64,000 bases of DNA, taken from positions 62,001 through 126,000 of the forward strand of contig NZ_FXBL01000002.1 of NCBI RefSeq assembly GCF_900177325.1, given 5' to 3'. Position 1 is the first letter of the stretch, and each line of letters opens with the position of its first letter. The notes beneath the pieces were generated by a model. It did no database searches and was not told where the DNA came from. It saw only the letters and a program-made list of their open reading frames with translations. Positions 40,250 through 49,220 of this stretch are shown here, in pieces. The translations under genes were made by a program, and so were the position numbers. The stretch comes from Mesorhizobium australicum (GTDB lineage Bacteria; Pseudomonadota; Alphaproteobacteria; Rhizobiales; Rhizobiaceae).

Positions 40250-41458
40250 TTACCCCGCCTTCTTCTCTGGCGCTGACGAGTATGCCTTGAAGGCCGCCAT
40301 CAGCATGGGTCCAACGGAAAACTGCCCTGCCCTCGCCTTCTCGGTCAACGCCCGCAGGTATCCTCCCGCCGAGTTGATGTGCTGGGCCCGCTGCAGAATG
40401 CAGGCGACGACGATGGCCGCGGTTTCCGGCCCCATGACGTGGCAGGCATCCTCGTAGGCCGACGGCGACACGCCGAGATATCCCCTCACCTGGGCGGCGG
40501 TCGCCATCAAATCGCGCCAGTTTCCGATCCCGGCGGTGGCGTAATCCACAATATCGGGGCAAGCTTTCAGCACTAGGCCGAGGTGATACGTTTTTGGCGG
40601 CTCCTGCGGTTCTCGTCTGGGCTCGGCCGATCCCCTGGCTTTCTCGAAAGCTGGTTCAAATTCAAAATGGGATTCGGGATTTGAATCAGATTGCTGCGGC
40701 TCATTTTGAGACTCATTGGCGCTCGGATTCGTAACATTCATGAAGTCTTTCAATGCGATATCGACTTCATCACGGATCTGATCGAGCTCCGCAGCGAACG
40801 GCTCGAGTTCGACGACGCTCGCTTTTCTCGGGAGGTGATCCACCACGAGCCTGAAGCGTCTCCAGAGGGCCTGCCAGGCGCCCGGTGCGCCCTCTTCGAC
40901 CGCCGCATCGATCAGCTTGGCGATGTCGCGCCTCTGCAGAGTGATGCGCTCGCGCATGAGCTTTAGTGCACGGTTGTCCGCACGCACGCGCTCGGCCGCC
41001 TGGTGGAACTCTTCGGCACGGGCGAGCAAGGGGGCCAGGGAGAAGCCGAAGGCATCCTCCAACTCCCCTCCCCTCCCCTTTCGAGCATACCTTTTGCCGT
41101 TCGGGCTGTCCCTGCGCAGGATGATGCCGCAATCGAGCAGCGCCGCGAGATGCCGGCGTAGAGTGGCGTTTGCCATCCCGTGCGACCGCAGCGACAGCTG
41201 CTTGTTCGATGGGAAGACGATCAGCCCATTCTCTTCGGACAGCTCATCATCCGGATGAAACGACAGCAATCCGGCCAGGACGGCCAGCGAACGGTCGCCG
41301 ACGCCTATGATGCTCTTGCCTTCGCAGAGATCGCGATAGACCTGCCACTTGCCGGCGGCCTTCCCATCCGGAATCTCTTTGGCTTCGATCTGCCCTGCCA
41401 TAAGGGCAAGCGACATCGGTCGACTCCCGAAGGGAGTCGTTGCAATTTCCCTCTCCAT
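40250..41458 (-). CDS. repC: RepC replication initiator
   Basis: The 402-residue product from the ATG at 41458 is a typical RepC: Gly-Arg-like N-terminal region with Trp-Gln-Val-Tyr-Arg-Asp-Leu-Cys-Glu-Gly, then Leu-Ser-Phe-His-Pro, and the winged-helix segment Ser-Asn-Lys-Gln-Leu-Ser-Leu-Arg-Ser-His-Gly-Met-Ala. RepC initiates at an origin inside its own coding sequence. It is the last gene of repABC and is regulated by the ctRNA in the repB-repC gap. Confidence 0.95.
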   Translation of the reverse strand: MEREIATTPFGSRPMSLALMAGQIEAKEIPDGKAAGKWQVYRDLCEGKSIIGVGDRSLAVLAGLLSFHPDDELSEENGLIVFPSNKQLSLRSHGMANATLRRHLAALLDCGIILRRDSPNGKRYARKGRGGELEDAFGFSLAPLLARAEEFHQAAERVRADNRALKLMRERITLQRRDIAKLIDAAVEEGAPGAWQALWRRFRLVVDHLPRKASVVELEPFAAELDQIRDEVDIALKDFMNVTNPSANESQNEPQQSDSNPESHFEFEPAFEKARGSAEPRREPQEPPKTYHLGLVLKACPDIVDYATAGIGNWRDLMATAAQVRGYLGVSPSAYEDACHVMGPETAAIVVACILQRAQHINSAGGYLRALTEKARAGQFSVGPMLMAAFKAYSSAPEKKAG

Positions 41459-41515
41459 TTCCTTCACCTTCAATCAGGCAAAAGAAATCCGCTCGCCAAA
41501 ACGACGCCAAGACTC

Positions 41516-41544
41516 TTGACAGTGATTCGCGGAAATGTGATTCT
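41516..41544 (+). promoter_or_regulatory. candidate promoter of the counter-transcribed RNA
   Basis: A perfect -35 box TTGACA (41516-41521) is followed after 17 bases by GATTCT (41539-41544), preceded by TG as an extended -10. It is read on the + strand, opposite to the rep genes. Confidence 0.6.
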
Positions 41545-41550
41545 CAGGCT

Positions 41551-41604
41551 GCTAAACGTTGAGAAGGGCTTCCGCGAGAGATCGTTCGGGGGCCTTTTTC
41601 TTTT
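41551..41604 (+). ncRNA. counter-transcribed RNA (incA-type) of repABC
   Basis: Between repB and repC, a + strand transcript from the TTGACA promoter would run about 54 bases and end in a hairpin (AAGGGC..., pairing with ...GGGGGCCTT, with G-U pairs) followed by TTTTTCTTTT (41595-41604). Small antisense RNAs in exactly this gap are the main copy-number and incompatibility control of repABC plasmids, blocking repC translation. The start site is approximate. Confidence 0.75.
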
Positions 41605-41610
41605 GCGGTT

Positions 41611-42627
41611 TCAGTTCTCCTGTTTCGACTGCCTGTAGGCCTCGAAGAGGCTGTCCAGATTGCCTGTAAGCCATTCGGCGAAAGGCTTGGCTTCCGCCTT
41701 CGTGATATCGAGCGAGACGCCTTTCGGGCGCGTTCTTGCAACAACGCTCACTGATTTGTCGCTGGGCGCCCAAGATGTGGCTTCCGTAGTGTTGGCGGCC
41801 TTCCGCGTTTTCAGCTCCGCGTAGACGGCCTGGAACCTGTCATCGCTCTTCAGGGTGAGGAAATCAGGCTCCCGAATGAATTTCAGAGCTTTTGTCTGCC
41901 TTGCGTTCTCCGCGAGCATGTCGGCTAGTTCAGACCACCGCTGGCGTCCGAATGACGGCGCAGCGCCGATTGCCTCGATCAGTTCGGGCGGCAATCGCTT
42001 GATCAGCGCGATCATGCGGCTCAAGGCGGCCTTGTCGACGCCAAGCGACGCCATGATGATTTCGCGGGAGAACCCACGATCCTCGAGACGAGCCCCGAAG
42101 AACGACCGTTCAATGAATGAGAGATCTGTTCGGGAGTTGTTCTCCTGACCTTGCGAGACGACGAGCTGTTCGTCGGTGAGATCGCGTACAACCGCCCTCA
42201 CGTTTCTTCCAAGTTCCTTGGTGGCCGCTAGACGACGATGCCCGTAAGCAACCTGATAGCGACCTTCGCTGTCTGGATGCGGACGCACTAGGATCGGTAC
42301 TTGCTGGCCATGTTCCTTAATCTGCGCAATCAAGGAGGCGGTGTCCTCAGCATTAACCCCAAGGCGATCGACGACGAATGAGCTGTCGATCAGCGAGGTA
42401 TCGAGTTCGATGACGGTCTGGCCTTCGGCCAACTTTTTCTCGATTTCCTCTGCTCGCGATGCCCGAGAATTGATGTTCTCCAGTGACTGCGAGATGGATC
42501 CAAGAGGACTGGCAGGCCTGTTTGGCCTCTCCAAGCCGAGCAAGGGACGTCCCAGCTTCGGCTGCGCGAGCGCAGGAGCAACTTCGGTAGAGTCCAGCGC
42601 CAAATCGAAAACGTTCTTTCGCGCCAT
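41611..42627 (-). CDS. repB: RepB partition protein
   Basis: The 338-residue ParB-like protein has a ParB/Srx fold with Gly-His-Arg-Arg-Leu-Ala-Ala-Thr near residue 147, Gln-Gly-Gln-Glu-Asn near 175, and a helix-turn-helix following (Met-Ala-Ser-Leu-Gly-Val-Asp-Lys-Ala-Ala-Leu-Ser-Arg). It binds parS sites and cooperates with RepA in segregation. ATG 42627 follows GGAGGAAGTAACC, and the gene starts 2 bases past the repA stop. Confidence 0.95.
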   Translation of the reverse strand: MARKNVFDLALDSTEVAPALAQPKLGRPLLGLERPNRPASPLGSISQSLENINSRASRAEEIEKKLAEGQTVIELDTSLIDSSFVVDRLGVNAEDTASLIAQIKEHGQQVPILVRPHPDSEGRYQVAYGHRRLAATKELGRNVRAVVRDLTDEQLVVSQGQENNSRTDLSFIERSFFGARLEDRGFSREIIMASLGVDKAALSRMIALIKRLPPELIEAIGAAPSFGRQRWSELADMLAENARQTKALKFIREPDFLTLKSDDRFQAVYAELKTRKAANTTEATSWAPSDKSVSVVARTRPKGVSLDITKAEAKPFAEWLTGNLDSLFEAYRQSKQEN

Positions 42628-42629
42628 GG

Positions 42630-43811
42630 TTACTTCCTCCCCCACGTGGAGCGGATGAGGCCTTCGATTTCTCCATTTACCTGCGTCAAGGACTCCAAGG
42701 CACGATCGTAGGTACCGCGTGTGAAGGCCGATTTCTCGACTTCGTAGAGCGTCTGCTTGGTCAACCCGGCGTCCGAAATCGCTGTAGATTTCAGCATTGA
42801 GTGCTCCAGGACCCGCTGACCGAAAATGGAGCGCATAAAGCCTGCCATCTGGGACTGTGGGCCATCGTTCGGCTCGTAACGAGTTACCAGATAGCGCATC
42901 CAATCGTATTCGGTGCTGCCGCCCGCATTCTCGACGACGGCCAGGAGGTCTCCTGTCATGGTCAGGAACTGGCTCATGCTCATGACGTCAAGCATCTGCG
43001 GGTGGACGGTAATCAGCACCGCGGTAGCAGCGCAGAGCGCTGACAGAGTCAGGAAACCGAGCTGGGGCGGGCAATCGATGATCACGACGTCGTATGCGCT
43101 TTCGATATCGGCGAGGCTTTCCCCGATCCGTGAAAAGAACATCGAATTATTTGTGCGCTCAGCCAGCGCCTTCGGCGTAGTATGCTCGAATTCCATCAGT
43201 TCCAAATTGCCCGGCACACAGTGCAAGCCAGGCGTATACGTTTCGCGGACAATTTCGGAGATGTGACGACGGCTCTCGTCATAGCGAATGGCACCGTAAA
43301 GGGTTTCTCCGTCGCCGACATCCAGTTCGGGTTGGTGACCGAAAAGCGCCGACAATGACGCCTGGGGATCGAGATCAATCGCCAGAGCCCGATATCCGCG
43401 CAGCGCGAGATACTGGGCAAGATGAGCGGAGGTCGTGGTCTTCCCTGAGCCGCCCTTAAAATTCATTACGCTGACGATCTGGAGCTTTTCTCCAGCGCGG
43501 CGGTGCCGGATGTATTTTGGAGTCCCCTTCCCGCCCTCGTCGAGAACGCGCCGCAGGCTTTCTATATCGGCAACGGAATACAGGCGCCTGCCATTTGGTA
43601 AGGGTTCCGGGCCGTGGCCCTCGGCGACGATCTGGCGGAGATAGCCCTCATGTATGCCAATGAAATCAGCCGCCTCGGCCGGCGTGAAAAGGCGAATTGT
43701 CTTCTGGGAAGTCGGGGGGAAAGTTCGCTGCTGATGCGCCTGCAACTGACGCGACAACTCACTAGCGTCAGCCATGATTTGGCTACGCAAAGTCGGAACG
43801 ACTGCGCCCAT
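42630..43811 (-). CDS. repA: RepA partition ATPase
   Basis: This ParA-type ATPase has about 393 residues. An N-terminal helix-turn-helix region (Phe-Thr-Pro-Ala-Glu-Ala-Ala-Asp-Phe-Ile-Gly) precedes the deviant Walker A Lys-Gly-Gly-Ser-Gly-Lys-Thr-Thr-Thr; motifs Asp-Leu-Asp-Pro-Gln-Ala and Ile-Ile-Asp-Cys-Pro-Pro follow. RepA represses repABC and moves plasmid copies with RepB. ATG 43811 is the more likely start; 43775 is also possible, and neither has a clear ribosome site. Confidence 0.95.
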   Translation of the reverse strand: MGAVVPTLRSQIMADASELSRQLQAHQQRTFPPTSQKTIRLFTPAEAADFIGIHEGYLRQIVAEGHGPEPLPNGRRLYSVADIESLRRVLDEGGKGTPKYIRHRRAGEKLQIVSVMNFKGGSGKTTTSAHLAQYLALRGYRALAIDLDPQASLSALFGHQPELDVGDGETLYGAIRYDESRRHISEIVRETYTPGLHCVPGNLELMEFEHTTPKALAERTNNSMFFSRIGESLADIESAYDVVIIDCPPQLGFLTLSALCAATAVLITVHPQMLDVMSMSQFLTMTGDLLAVVENAGGSTEYDWMRYLVTRYEPNDGPQSQMAGFMRSIFGQRVLEHSMLKSTAISDAGLTKQTLYEVEKSAFTRGTYDRALESLTQVNGEIEGLIRSTWGRK

Positions 43812-43972
43812 ACCGTTGAGGTTTGCGTTTACCAAGACTCTATCCCCGACATCTGCGCTTATTTCGACGTCAACACCAAAAATGCGCTGATGAAATAAGC
43901 CAGATTCGCAGATCGATGGCAAACCTTTTAAAGCTAACAGAAAGTTAACGTCTGCTCCTCGCTGGAAACCGA

Positions 43973-43988
43973 GTTGTACGTGTGCAAC
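43973..43988. promoter_or_regulatory. parS: parS-like site 1
   Basis: The 16-base near-palindrome GTTGTACGTGTGCAAC fits the repABC partition-site pattern GTT-N10-AAC with near-symmetrical arms. It lies 162 bases upstream of repA. Confidence 0.65.
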
Positions 43989-44098
43989 TGATCACATACC
44001 GATTCCACGCAATCGCCATAACCGCCTTTTTGAAGTCACATTGAGCAGCTTTTGAGCGGACGATCGCCCTTTGTCATCGGCAGCTTCGAAATCTTAGG

Positions 44099-44114
44099 GT
44101 TGTACACGTGCAAC
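44099..44114. promoter_or_regulatory. parS: parS-like site 2
   Basis: GTTGTACACGTGCAAC is the second copy, differing from site 1 only at the two central bases and 126 bases away. Two copies of the same rare palindrome upstream of repA strongly suggest RepB-binding sites. The whole gap 43812-44431 has no gene that I can support. Confidence 0.7.
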
Positions 44115-44431
44115 TCATCAAGGCACTAAGCGAGGGTGCACCGTAGCCCTGTGCTGCTTAAGGTAAGGATTCCTTATTGCGGCTGATATCATTTCACAGT
44201 GGGCTGCCATGGGAACTAGCCTTCACAAAGCGCTTCCGGGGCTAGTCCACTGACCGACGGCGTTCCGCGACGAATTCGAAATCACATACACTCTCAATAG
44301 GAAGAATGACGGCGCGTCGCCTTGGTCTAATGGACCCCCTAGCCGCCGAAGATTTCGAGAGGCTCACAGACGGATCGAGAAGCGCGGCCCGATGCGTGCA
44401 GGACGGCGGCGGATGAAAGAAACGGGAAAGG

Positions 44432-44719
44432 CTAGCATATCTTCGGAAGACTTCCGGCTGTTCCGATTAGCTCGTAAGCAGGTGCCGGATTCAACTCGTC
44501 GACTATGTTCTTGGCGCCGAAGCATCTGAAGCGGAGTTCATCCCCGGTATGGCCGGTGGCAATGACCGCGGCTATCCAACCGGGCTCAAGGACAACGGAG
44601 CGCAGCGACGTCATCGCTCCCGAGAACCCTTCCGCAGTTTGAATGAGCGTCTGATTTTTTGGCCGCAAACCGAGTGCCGTCATCGGAAATCTCAATTCTG
44701 CTGCCAACCCGAGGCCCAT
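44432..44719 (-). CDS. possible hypothetical protein (95 aa)
   Basis: This is a 95-residue frame whose C-terminal two-thirds (Val-Val-Leu-Glu-Pro-Gly-Trp-Ile-Ala-Ala-Val-Ile-Ala-Thr-Gly-His) look protein-like, while the first 25 residues do not. The start may be internal. No family is recognised. Confidence 0.35.
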   Translation of the reverse strand: MGLGLAAELRFPMTALGLRPKNQTLIQTAEGFSGAMTSLRSVVLEPGWIAAVIATGHTGDELRFRCFGAKNIVDELNPAPAYELIGTAGSLPKIC

Positions 44720-44797
44720 TTGCCTTGCACTCGCGAGAGTCGCCTAGGTGCCGACAGCGCATATTTCGACGTCGTTGAAAGAAAGCGTTCGCATTCC

Positions 44798-45994
44798 CTA
44801 CAATCCCGAAGCCTTGGTGAGGTTTACGCGAAAGCGATCACGCCGTCGTTGGTATTTGCGCGTCATCTCCGCAGAGGCATGACCGAGCTGCTTTTGCACA
44901 AAGCGCTCATCGACCTCGGCTGAGGAGGCTAGGCCAGACCGCAATGAGTGTCCCGCAAATAGCTTGCCACGTTGACCCTCCGGCAGATCGCCGCGAACGC
45001 CAGCCGCGAGTGCGGTTCGCTTGACGAGGCGCGCGACCTCCTGGTCGTTGAGCCTCTCCGATCCCACGGCCTTGCCTTGGCCCGTTACCCGGCGGAACAG
45101 GGGCCCGTGGGCAATACGCGCAAACTTCAGCCAGGTTTGCAGGGCTACGACCGGGCAGGTGGCGTCTGACGAACCCCGGCCAACCTCGACCTCACGCCAG
45201 CCAGTCTTGCCGCGCAGGATAAGCAGCATGCCCTTTTCCAGGATTTCGACCCAGCCGGACGAATCCTCGGTTTGGTCGCGGCCGGCGTCGAGACCGACGA
45301 TCTCCGAACGGCGCAGGCCGCCGGCGAAGCCGAGCAGCAGCATTGCGCGGTCGCGCAGGCCGCGCAGGGTGCCGCGGTCGAGCGTTTCCAGCATCGCAAT
45401 CAGATCTTCTGGCAGCACAGCTTCCTTCTGTCGGGGCGGGGATGCGTGTTTGTTGCGGATGCCCGCCATGACGGTGGCGATATGCCGGTCCTTGCGATCG
45501 AGTGGCTGACTACGCTGCGCAAAATTCCAGGAAAGAGACGAAAGGCGGCGCTCAATCGTCGAGACGGAACTCGGCTTTTTGTCTCCCGTCGCTTTGCCGG
45601 ATGCACAGGCGGTTATGTAGAGTCCCACCACCTTCGGATCAGGAGGGAACATTTCTACACCTTGCCGTCGGCACCAACTGGCGAAGTGACGCCAATCGGA
45701 AGCGTAGGCGCGGCGCGTGTTCGTTGAACTGGCTGCTTCGACATAGTCCCGCGCACGGCCGGCGAGCTCCTCAAGATGGCCGGGCAAACGCGCGCCCACG
45801 CGAGAGTCAGTGTCGGGTAGGGCAGGGGAGGGGACTTTGCCCTCACTTCTCGGCAACGCCTCGTCAGGCGTCGGCATGCCCATGGCGCGAACCAACTCAA
45901 CGATGTCGGGGAGGTCTTCTTCAGTCCCGTCCATGGCCATTTCTTTGCGTTTGCGCGATTCACCGACGCCTATGATATTCGTTCGAGCCGGCAT
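44798..45994 (-). CDS. tyrosine recombinase (integrase)
   Basis: The 398-residue product has an N-terminal SAM-like core-binding domain (Asn-Thr-Arg-Arg-Ala-Tyr-Ala-Ser-Asp-Trp near residue 92) and a catalytic domain with Gly-Gly-Leu-Arg-Arg-Ser-Glu (first Arg), His-Ser-Leu-Arg-Ser-Gly (His and second Arg), Gln-Leu-Gly-His and a final Tyr in Arg-Lys-Tyr-Gln-Arg. It could resolve plasmid dimers or integrate an element; no attachment site is visible. The first 40 residues are poorly conserved, and the true start may be the Met at residue 19 or 21. Confidence 0.9.
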   Translation of the reverse strand: MPARTNIIGVGESRKRKEMAMDGTEEDLPDIVELVRAMGMPTPDEALPRSEGKVPSPALPDTDSRVGARLPGHLEELAGRARDYVEAASSTNTRRAYASDWRHFASWCRRQGVEMFPPDPKVVGLYITACASGKATGDKKPSSVSTIERRLSSLSWNFAQRSQPLDRKDRHIATVMAGIRNKHASPPRQKEAVLPEDLIAMLETLDRGTLRGLRDRAMLLLGFAGGLRRSEIVGLDAGRDQTEDSSGWVEILEKGMLLILRGKTGWREVEVGRGSSDATCPVVALQTWLKFARIAHGPLFRRVTGQGKAVGSERLNDQEVARLVKRTALAAGVRGDLPEGQRGKLFAGHSLRSGLASSAEVDERFVQKQLGHASAEMTRKYQRRRDRFRVNLTKASGL

Positions 45995-46054
45995 GTCTAT
46001 GAAGCGACTGGCCCGCGCCCTTGATTACCCTAGCACCAAGTGCTATCTTTTGAC

Positions 46055-46207
46055 ATGCCTGATCGCGTATTCAATCGGGCGAACATCGATGAGGATGAAT
46101 TGCGGGCATTCCGCGACCTGGCGGCGCTCTACAGGCGCAAATCCGCGGCGGATATCGATGCGGAACTGAATGCCGGGGCGTTGATGGAGATTGGTGATGG
46201 CCACTAG
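46055..46207 (+). CDS. small hypothetical protein upstream of an XRE regulator
   Basis: The 50-residue product (Met-Pro-Asp-Arg-Val-Phe-Asn-Arg-Ala-Asn-Ile-Asp-Glu-Asp-Glu-Leu) is acidic and helical. Its stop overlaps the ATG of the XRE gene by 11 bases, a tight arrangement typical of toxin-antitoxin-like pairs, but it is not a recognisable RelE/HigB-type toxin. Confidence 0.5.
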   Translation: MPDRVFNRANIDEDELRAFRDLAALYRRKSAADIDAELNAGALMEIGDGH

Positions 46208-46511
46208 AGGAAAATTCAAGAGCGACGCCTTCGAGGCCATCCACAGCGCGGTGGAGGGCATGGTGCGCGCCGGCACGGTCGACAAGCAGACCCTACGCTC
46301 CTTCGACGAAGCCTGCCTGTCACGGCCGACGACATTCGACGCCAAGAAGATCAAGGCGCTGCGCGAGCGCAATCACGTCAGCCAGCCGGTGTTCGCACGC
46401 CATTTGAACACGTCGGAATCGACGGTGCAAAAGTGGGAAACCGGGGCCAAGCGGCCGAGCGGAATGGCGCTGAAGCTGCTGACTGTTGTCGAAAAGCACG
46501 GGCTTGAAGTG
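46197..46511 (+). pseudogene. XRE/NadS-like regulator truncated by the tni transposon
   Basis: From ATG 46197 the product matches the antitoxin-type XRE family: Ala-Phe-Glu-Ala-Ile-His-Ser-Ala, Val-Asp-Lys-Gln-Thr-Leu, Val-Ser-Gln-Pro-Val-Phe-Ala-Arg and Ser-Thr-Val-Gln-Lys-Trp-Glu-Thr-Gly-Ala-Lys-Arg-Pro-Ser-Gly. The normal end is near Lys-His-Gly-Leu-Glu-Val, after which the frame runs on into transposon sequence (TGTCGC at 46512) to a stop at 46613. Only the last few residues are lost, so it may still fold. Confidence 0.75.
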
Positions 46512-46647
46512 TGTCGCTCGCGTTTCATCGGCGGACGACAAGCTATTGATCTGGCGCGAATCATGTTCGGAGTTCATTGGCGGATTCTAGCCGAATCACT
46601 GGATTTTTCGTAGTATTCGATCGGACGAACTTTACAGCGAGGCTGCT

Positions 46648-48300
46648 GTGGTTCACGGACCCGACAAGGACACGATCGATGACACCGCCTGGAGCGAGGC
46701 GGTTGCAAGGGAAGTCGTGATCCGAAGGCTTGTGTCGCTCGACAGCCCAGGTCGGGCAGATTTCTTCCGAGCCTGCCATGAACTCGGCCTGAAGCGCACT
46801 CGGCTCTATGAACTGACCAGGGCGTATCAGGAGCATCCCGTCACGAGTTCGCTGCTGCCGCGCCCTGCGGGGACGCGGCAAGGCAGCCGCCGATTGCCGG
46901 ACGAGACCGAAGCCGTGATCGCCGAAGCGGTGCGGGACTTCTACAAGACACGCCAGAAGCCGAGCATCAACCGGCTGCACAAGGAAATCCGCAGACTCTG
47001 CCGGTCGCGTGGCGTGCGCGCACCGTCCTGGCATGCGGTAAAGGCGCGGATCACGGCCATGGATCCTGCCGAACTGACCAAGGCACGGCTTGGCTCGAAA
47101 GCAGCACGTGATCGCTTCCGGCCAGTGCCGGGGGAATATACCGCGGAGTTCGCGTTCGACGTTGTCCAGATCGACCATACGCTGGTCGATGTCATCGTCG
47201 TCGATCGCCAGTATCGTCGGCCGCTGCAGAGGCCATGGTTGACGCTCGCCATCGACATCGCAAGCCGCATGGTTGCCGGGTTTTACCTGACGCTCGAGGC
47301 GCCGTCGACGGTCTCGGTGGCTCTCGCGATCCAGCATATCGTGCAGCCGAAAGAATCATGGCTCGCCGGGCTGGGGATCGATACGGAGTGGCCGATCTCC
47401 GGGTTTCCGGACGCGATTCATCTCGACAACGCCAAGGAATTCCGGTCGCGTGCCCTTCGGCGCGGCGCTGAGGAATACGGCATCGAACTCATCCACCGTC
47501 CGGTCGCCACACCCCACTATGGTGGTCACATCGAACGGCTGATCGGCACCATGATGGGCGCTGTCCATCTTCTGCCAGGCACGACGTTCAGCGACATCGA
47601 CGAGCGCGGCGGCTACGATTCCGCCGCCAATGCGACGATGACGATGGATGAGCTGGAGCGGTGGATGGCGCTCGAGATCATGCGCTACCACGCCGATCGG
47701 CATGGAACGCTTGGAATTCCACCTCTGGCGGCCTGGCATGAGGCCGCGGCCCGTCGTGCCAGACCAGTACGTCATCCCCACGATCTGGCCGGTTTCATGG
47801 TCGATTTCCTTCCCAGCGTCGACCGGTTGGTGCGGCGCGACGGCATTCACCTGTTCGGTCTTCGCTACTGGGATGACGTCCTCAGCATCTGGGCCGGCCG
47901 GCTCGATCGGCCGTTGCCCGTTTCCTACGACCCACGCGATCTTTCGAGGATTTTCGTGCGTGCTCCGGACGGTAAGCGCTGGCCGATCCGCTTTGCCGAT
48001 CTACGACGCCCGCCGATCACGCTTGGCGAACATCGCCGTGCCCGGACCGCCCTGCGGGAGCACGGTCTTGCGCTGGTCGACGAGCAGCTGATCTTCGAGA
48101 CCATCGAGGCGCAACGCGCATTGGTCGATGAAGCGACCTTGCGAACCAGGGCGGCGCGTCAACTGGCGGAAAGGCGCGACCGAGCGCTCGGCGATGCCGC
48201 GTCAAACTCGCCGGTTGCGGCCGAGCCTGCGCAAATCGAGGATGAGCGGCCGATCGACTGGAGCAAGGTCCCCGTCTACGCCGTCGAGGAATGGTCATGA
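46648..48300 (+). CDS. tniA: TniA-type DDE transposase
   Basis: The 550-residue product begins with a helix-turn-helix region; the rve-type catalytic domain has Asp-Val-Val-Gln-Ile-Asp-His near residue 173 (first Asp) and His-Leu-Asp-Asn-Ala-Lys-Glu-Phe near 260 (second Asp), with the Glu about 35 residues later. A Mu-type C-terminal barrel follows. The GTG start at 46648 has GAGG upstream. The stop overlaps the tniB ATG by four bases. Confidence 0.9.
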   Translation: MVHGPDKDTIDDTAWSEAVAREVVIRRLVSLDSPGRADFFRACHELGLKRTRLYELTRAYQEHPVTSSLLPRPAGTRQGSRRLPDETEAVIAEAVRDFYKTRQKPSINRLHKEIRRLCRSRGVRAPSWHAVKARITAMDPAELTKARLGSKAARDRFRPVPGEYTAEFAFDVVQIDHTLVDVIVVDRQYRRPLQRPWLTLAIDIASRMVAGFYLTLEAPSTVSVALAIQHIVQPKESWLAGLGIDTEWPISGFPDAIHLDNAKEFRSRALRRGAEEYGIELIHRPVATPHYGGHIERLIGTMMGAVHLLPGTTFSDIDERGGYDSAANATMTMDELERWMALEIMRYHADRHGTLGIPPLAAWHEAAARRARPVRHPHDLAGFMVDFLPSVDRLVRRDGIHLFGLRYWDDVLSIWAGRLDRPLPVSYDPRDLSRIFVRAPDGKRWPIRFADLRRPPITLGEHRRARTALREHGLALVDEQLIFETIEAQRALVDEATLRTRAARQLAERRDRALGDAASNSPVAAEPAQIEDERPIDWSKVPVYAVEEWS

Positions 48301-49220
48301 GAGGGGAGGGGACATATGAACACCTCGACGAGAGCTATCGCCGCTATGCCGCTTTGCCCGACGAAGAGCGCATTGCCTGGATCAAGGCCGACCGCTGGAT
48401 CGGGTTCGAGCAGGCGGAGGCGGCACTCGTCCGCCTAAATTCCCTACTGGACTATCCGCCACGCGACCGCATGCCCTGCCTCTTGATCTATGGCGACACA
48501 GGCATGGGCAAGACCAAGATCATCCGCAAATTCGAGCGTGCGCATCCGGCCACCTTCTGCCAATCGACCGGCGTTACGACGAGGCCTGTCGTCTTGGCGC
48601 AGGTGCCCTCGGAACCGATCGAGCGCGATCTCTACCGGGAATTGCTGGCCAGCGTGCAAGCCCCGGCGCTCGTCGGCGGCACACTTGCCCGGGAGAAGGA
48701 CATCTGCCGCTCGCTGCTGCGCACCGTCGGCGCCAGGATGATCGTGCTCGACGAGGTCAACGGCATGCTGGCGGGGACCTACCGGCAACAGCGGGTTTTT
48801 CTGAATGCCCTGCGGTTTCTCGCAAATGACCTGAGGGTTCCGCTTGTCTGCGCCGGCACCGATCTGGCGCGACAGGCCTTGCTCACGGACGCGCAACTCG
48901 CCGAGCGCTTCGAGGCGTTTCACCTAAAACCCTGGAAGAACGACCATGCCCTTGCGCGGCTCTTGAAGAGCCTGTCCCGTATCCTGCCCCTGCGCGCGCC
49001 TTCCGACCTCGAAAGCGCCGCGGTTCGTGAGCGGATCCATGTGCTCACCAGCGGCGTCACGGCCCGGATTTTTCGATTGATCGAAACGGCGGCTGAGGAG
49101 GCGATCCGGTCGGGGAGGGAACGGCTCGACCTTGTGAGCTTCGGCGATGATCTCGTGCTGCCGCTTGTGTCGATGACGCAGTCGGCGCGCCGGCGGATGC
49201 CGCAGGCGGCAGTCGGTTGA
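48297..49220 (+). CDS. tniB: TniB ATP-binding transposition protein
   Basis: The 307-residue AAA+ protein has Walker A Gly-Asp-Thr-Gly-Met-Gly-Lys-Thr-Lys near residue 64 and Walker B Met-Ile-Val-Leu-Asp-Glu-Val near 149. ATG 48297 was chosen over 48291, as it is the position overlapping the tniA stop. TniB/TnsC assembles on target DNA and recruits TniA. Confidence 0.92.
   Translation: MRGEGTYEHLDESYRRYAALPDEERIAWIKADRWIGFEQAEAALVRLNSLLDYPPRDRMPCLLIYGDTGMGKTKIIRKFERAHPATFCQSTGVTTRPVVLAQVPSEPIERDLYRELLASVQAPALVGGTLAREKDICRSLLRTVGARMIVLDEVNGMLAGTYRQQRVFLNALRFLANDLRVPLVCAGTDLARQALLTDAQLAERFEAFHLKPWKNDHALARLLKSLSRILPLRAPSDLESAAVRERIHVLTSGVTARIFRLIETAAEEAIRSGRERLDLVSFGDDLVLPLVSMTQSARRRMPQAAVG

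Noticed and set aside
43990..44430. possible gene in the gap upstream of repA
   Set aside because: All frames are short and broken; the parS-like sites explain the region.
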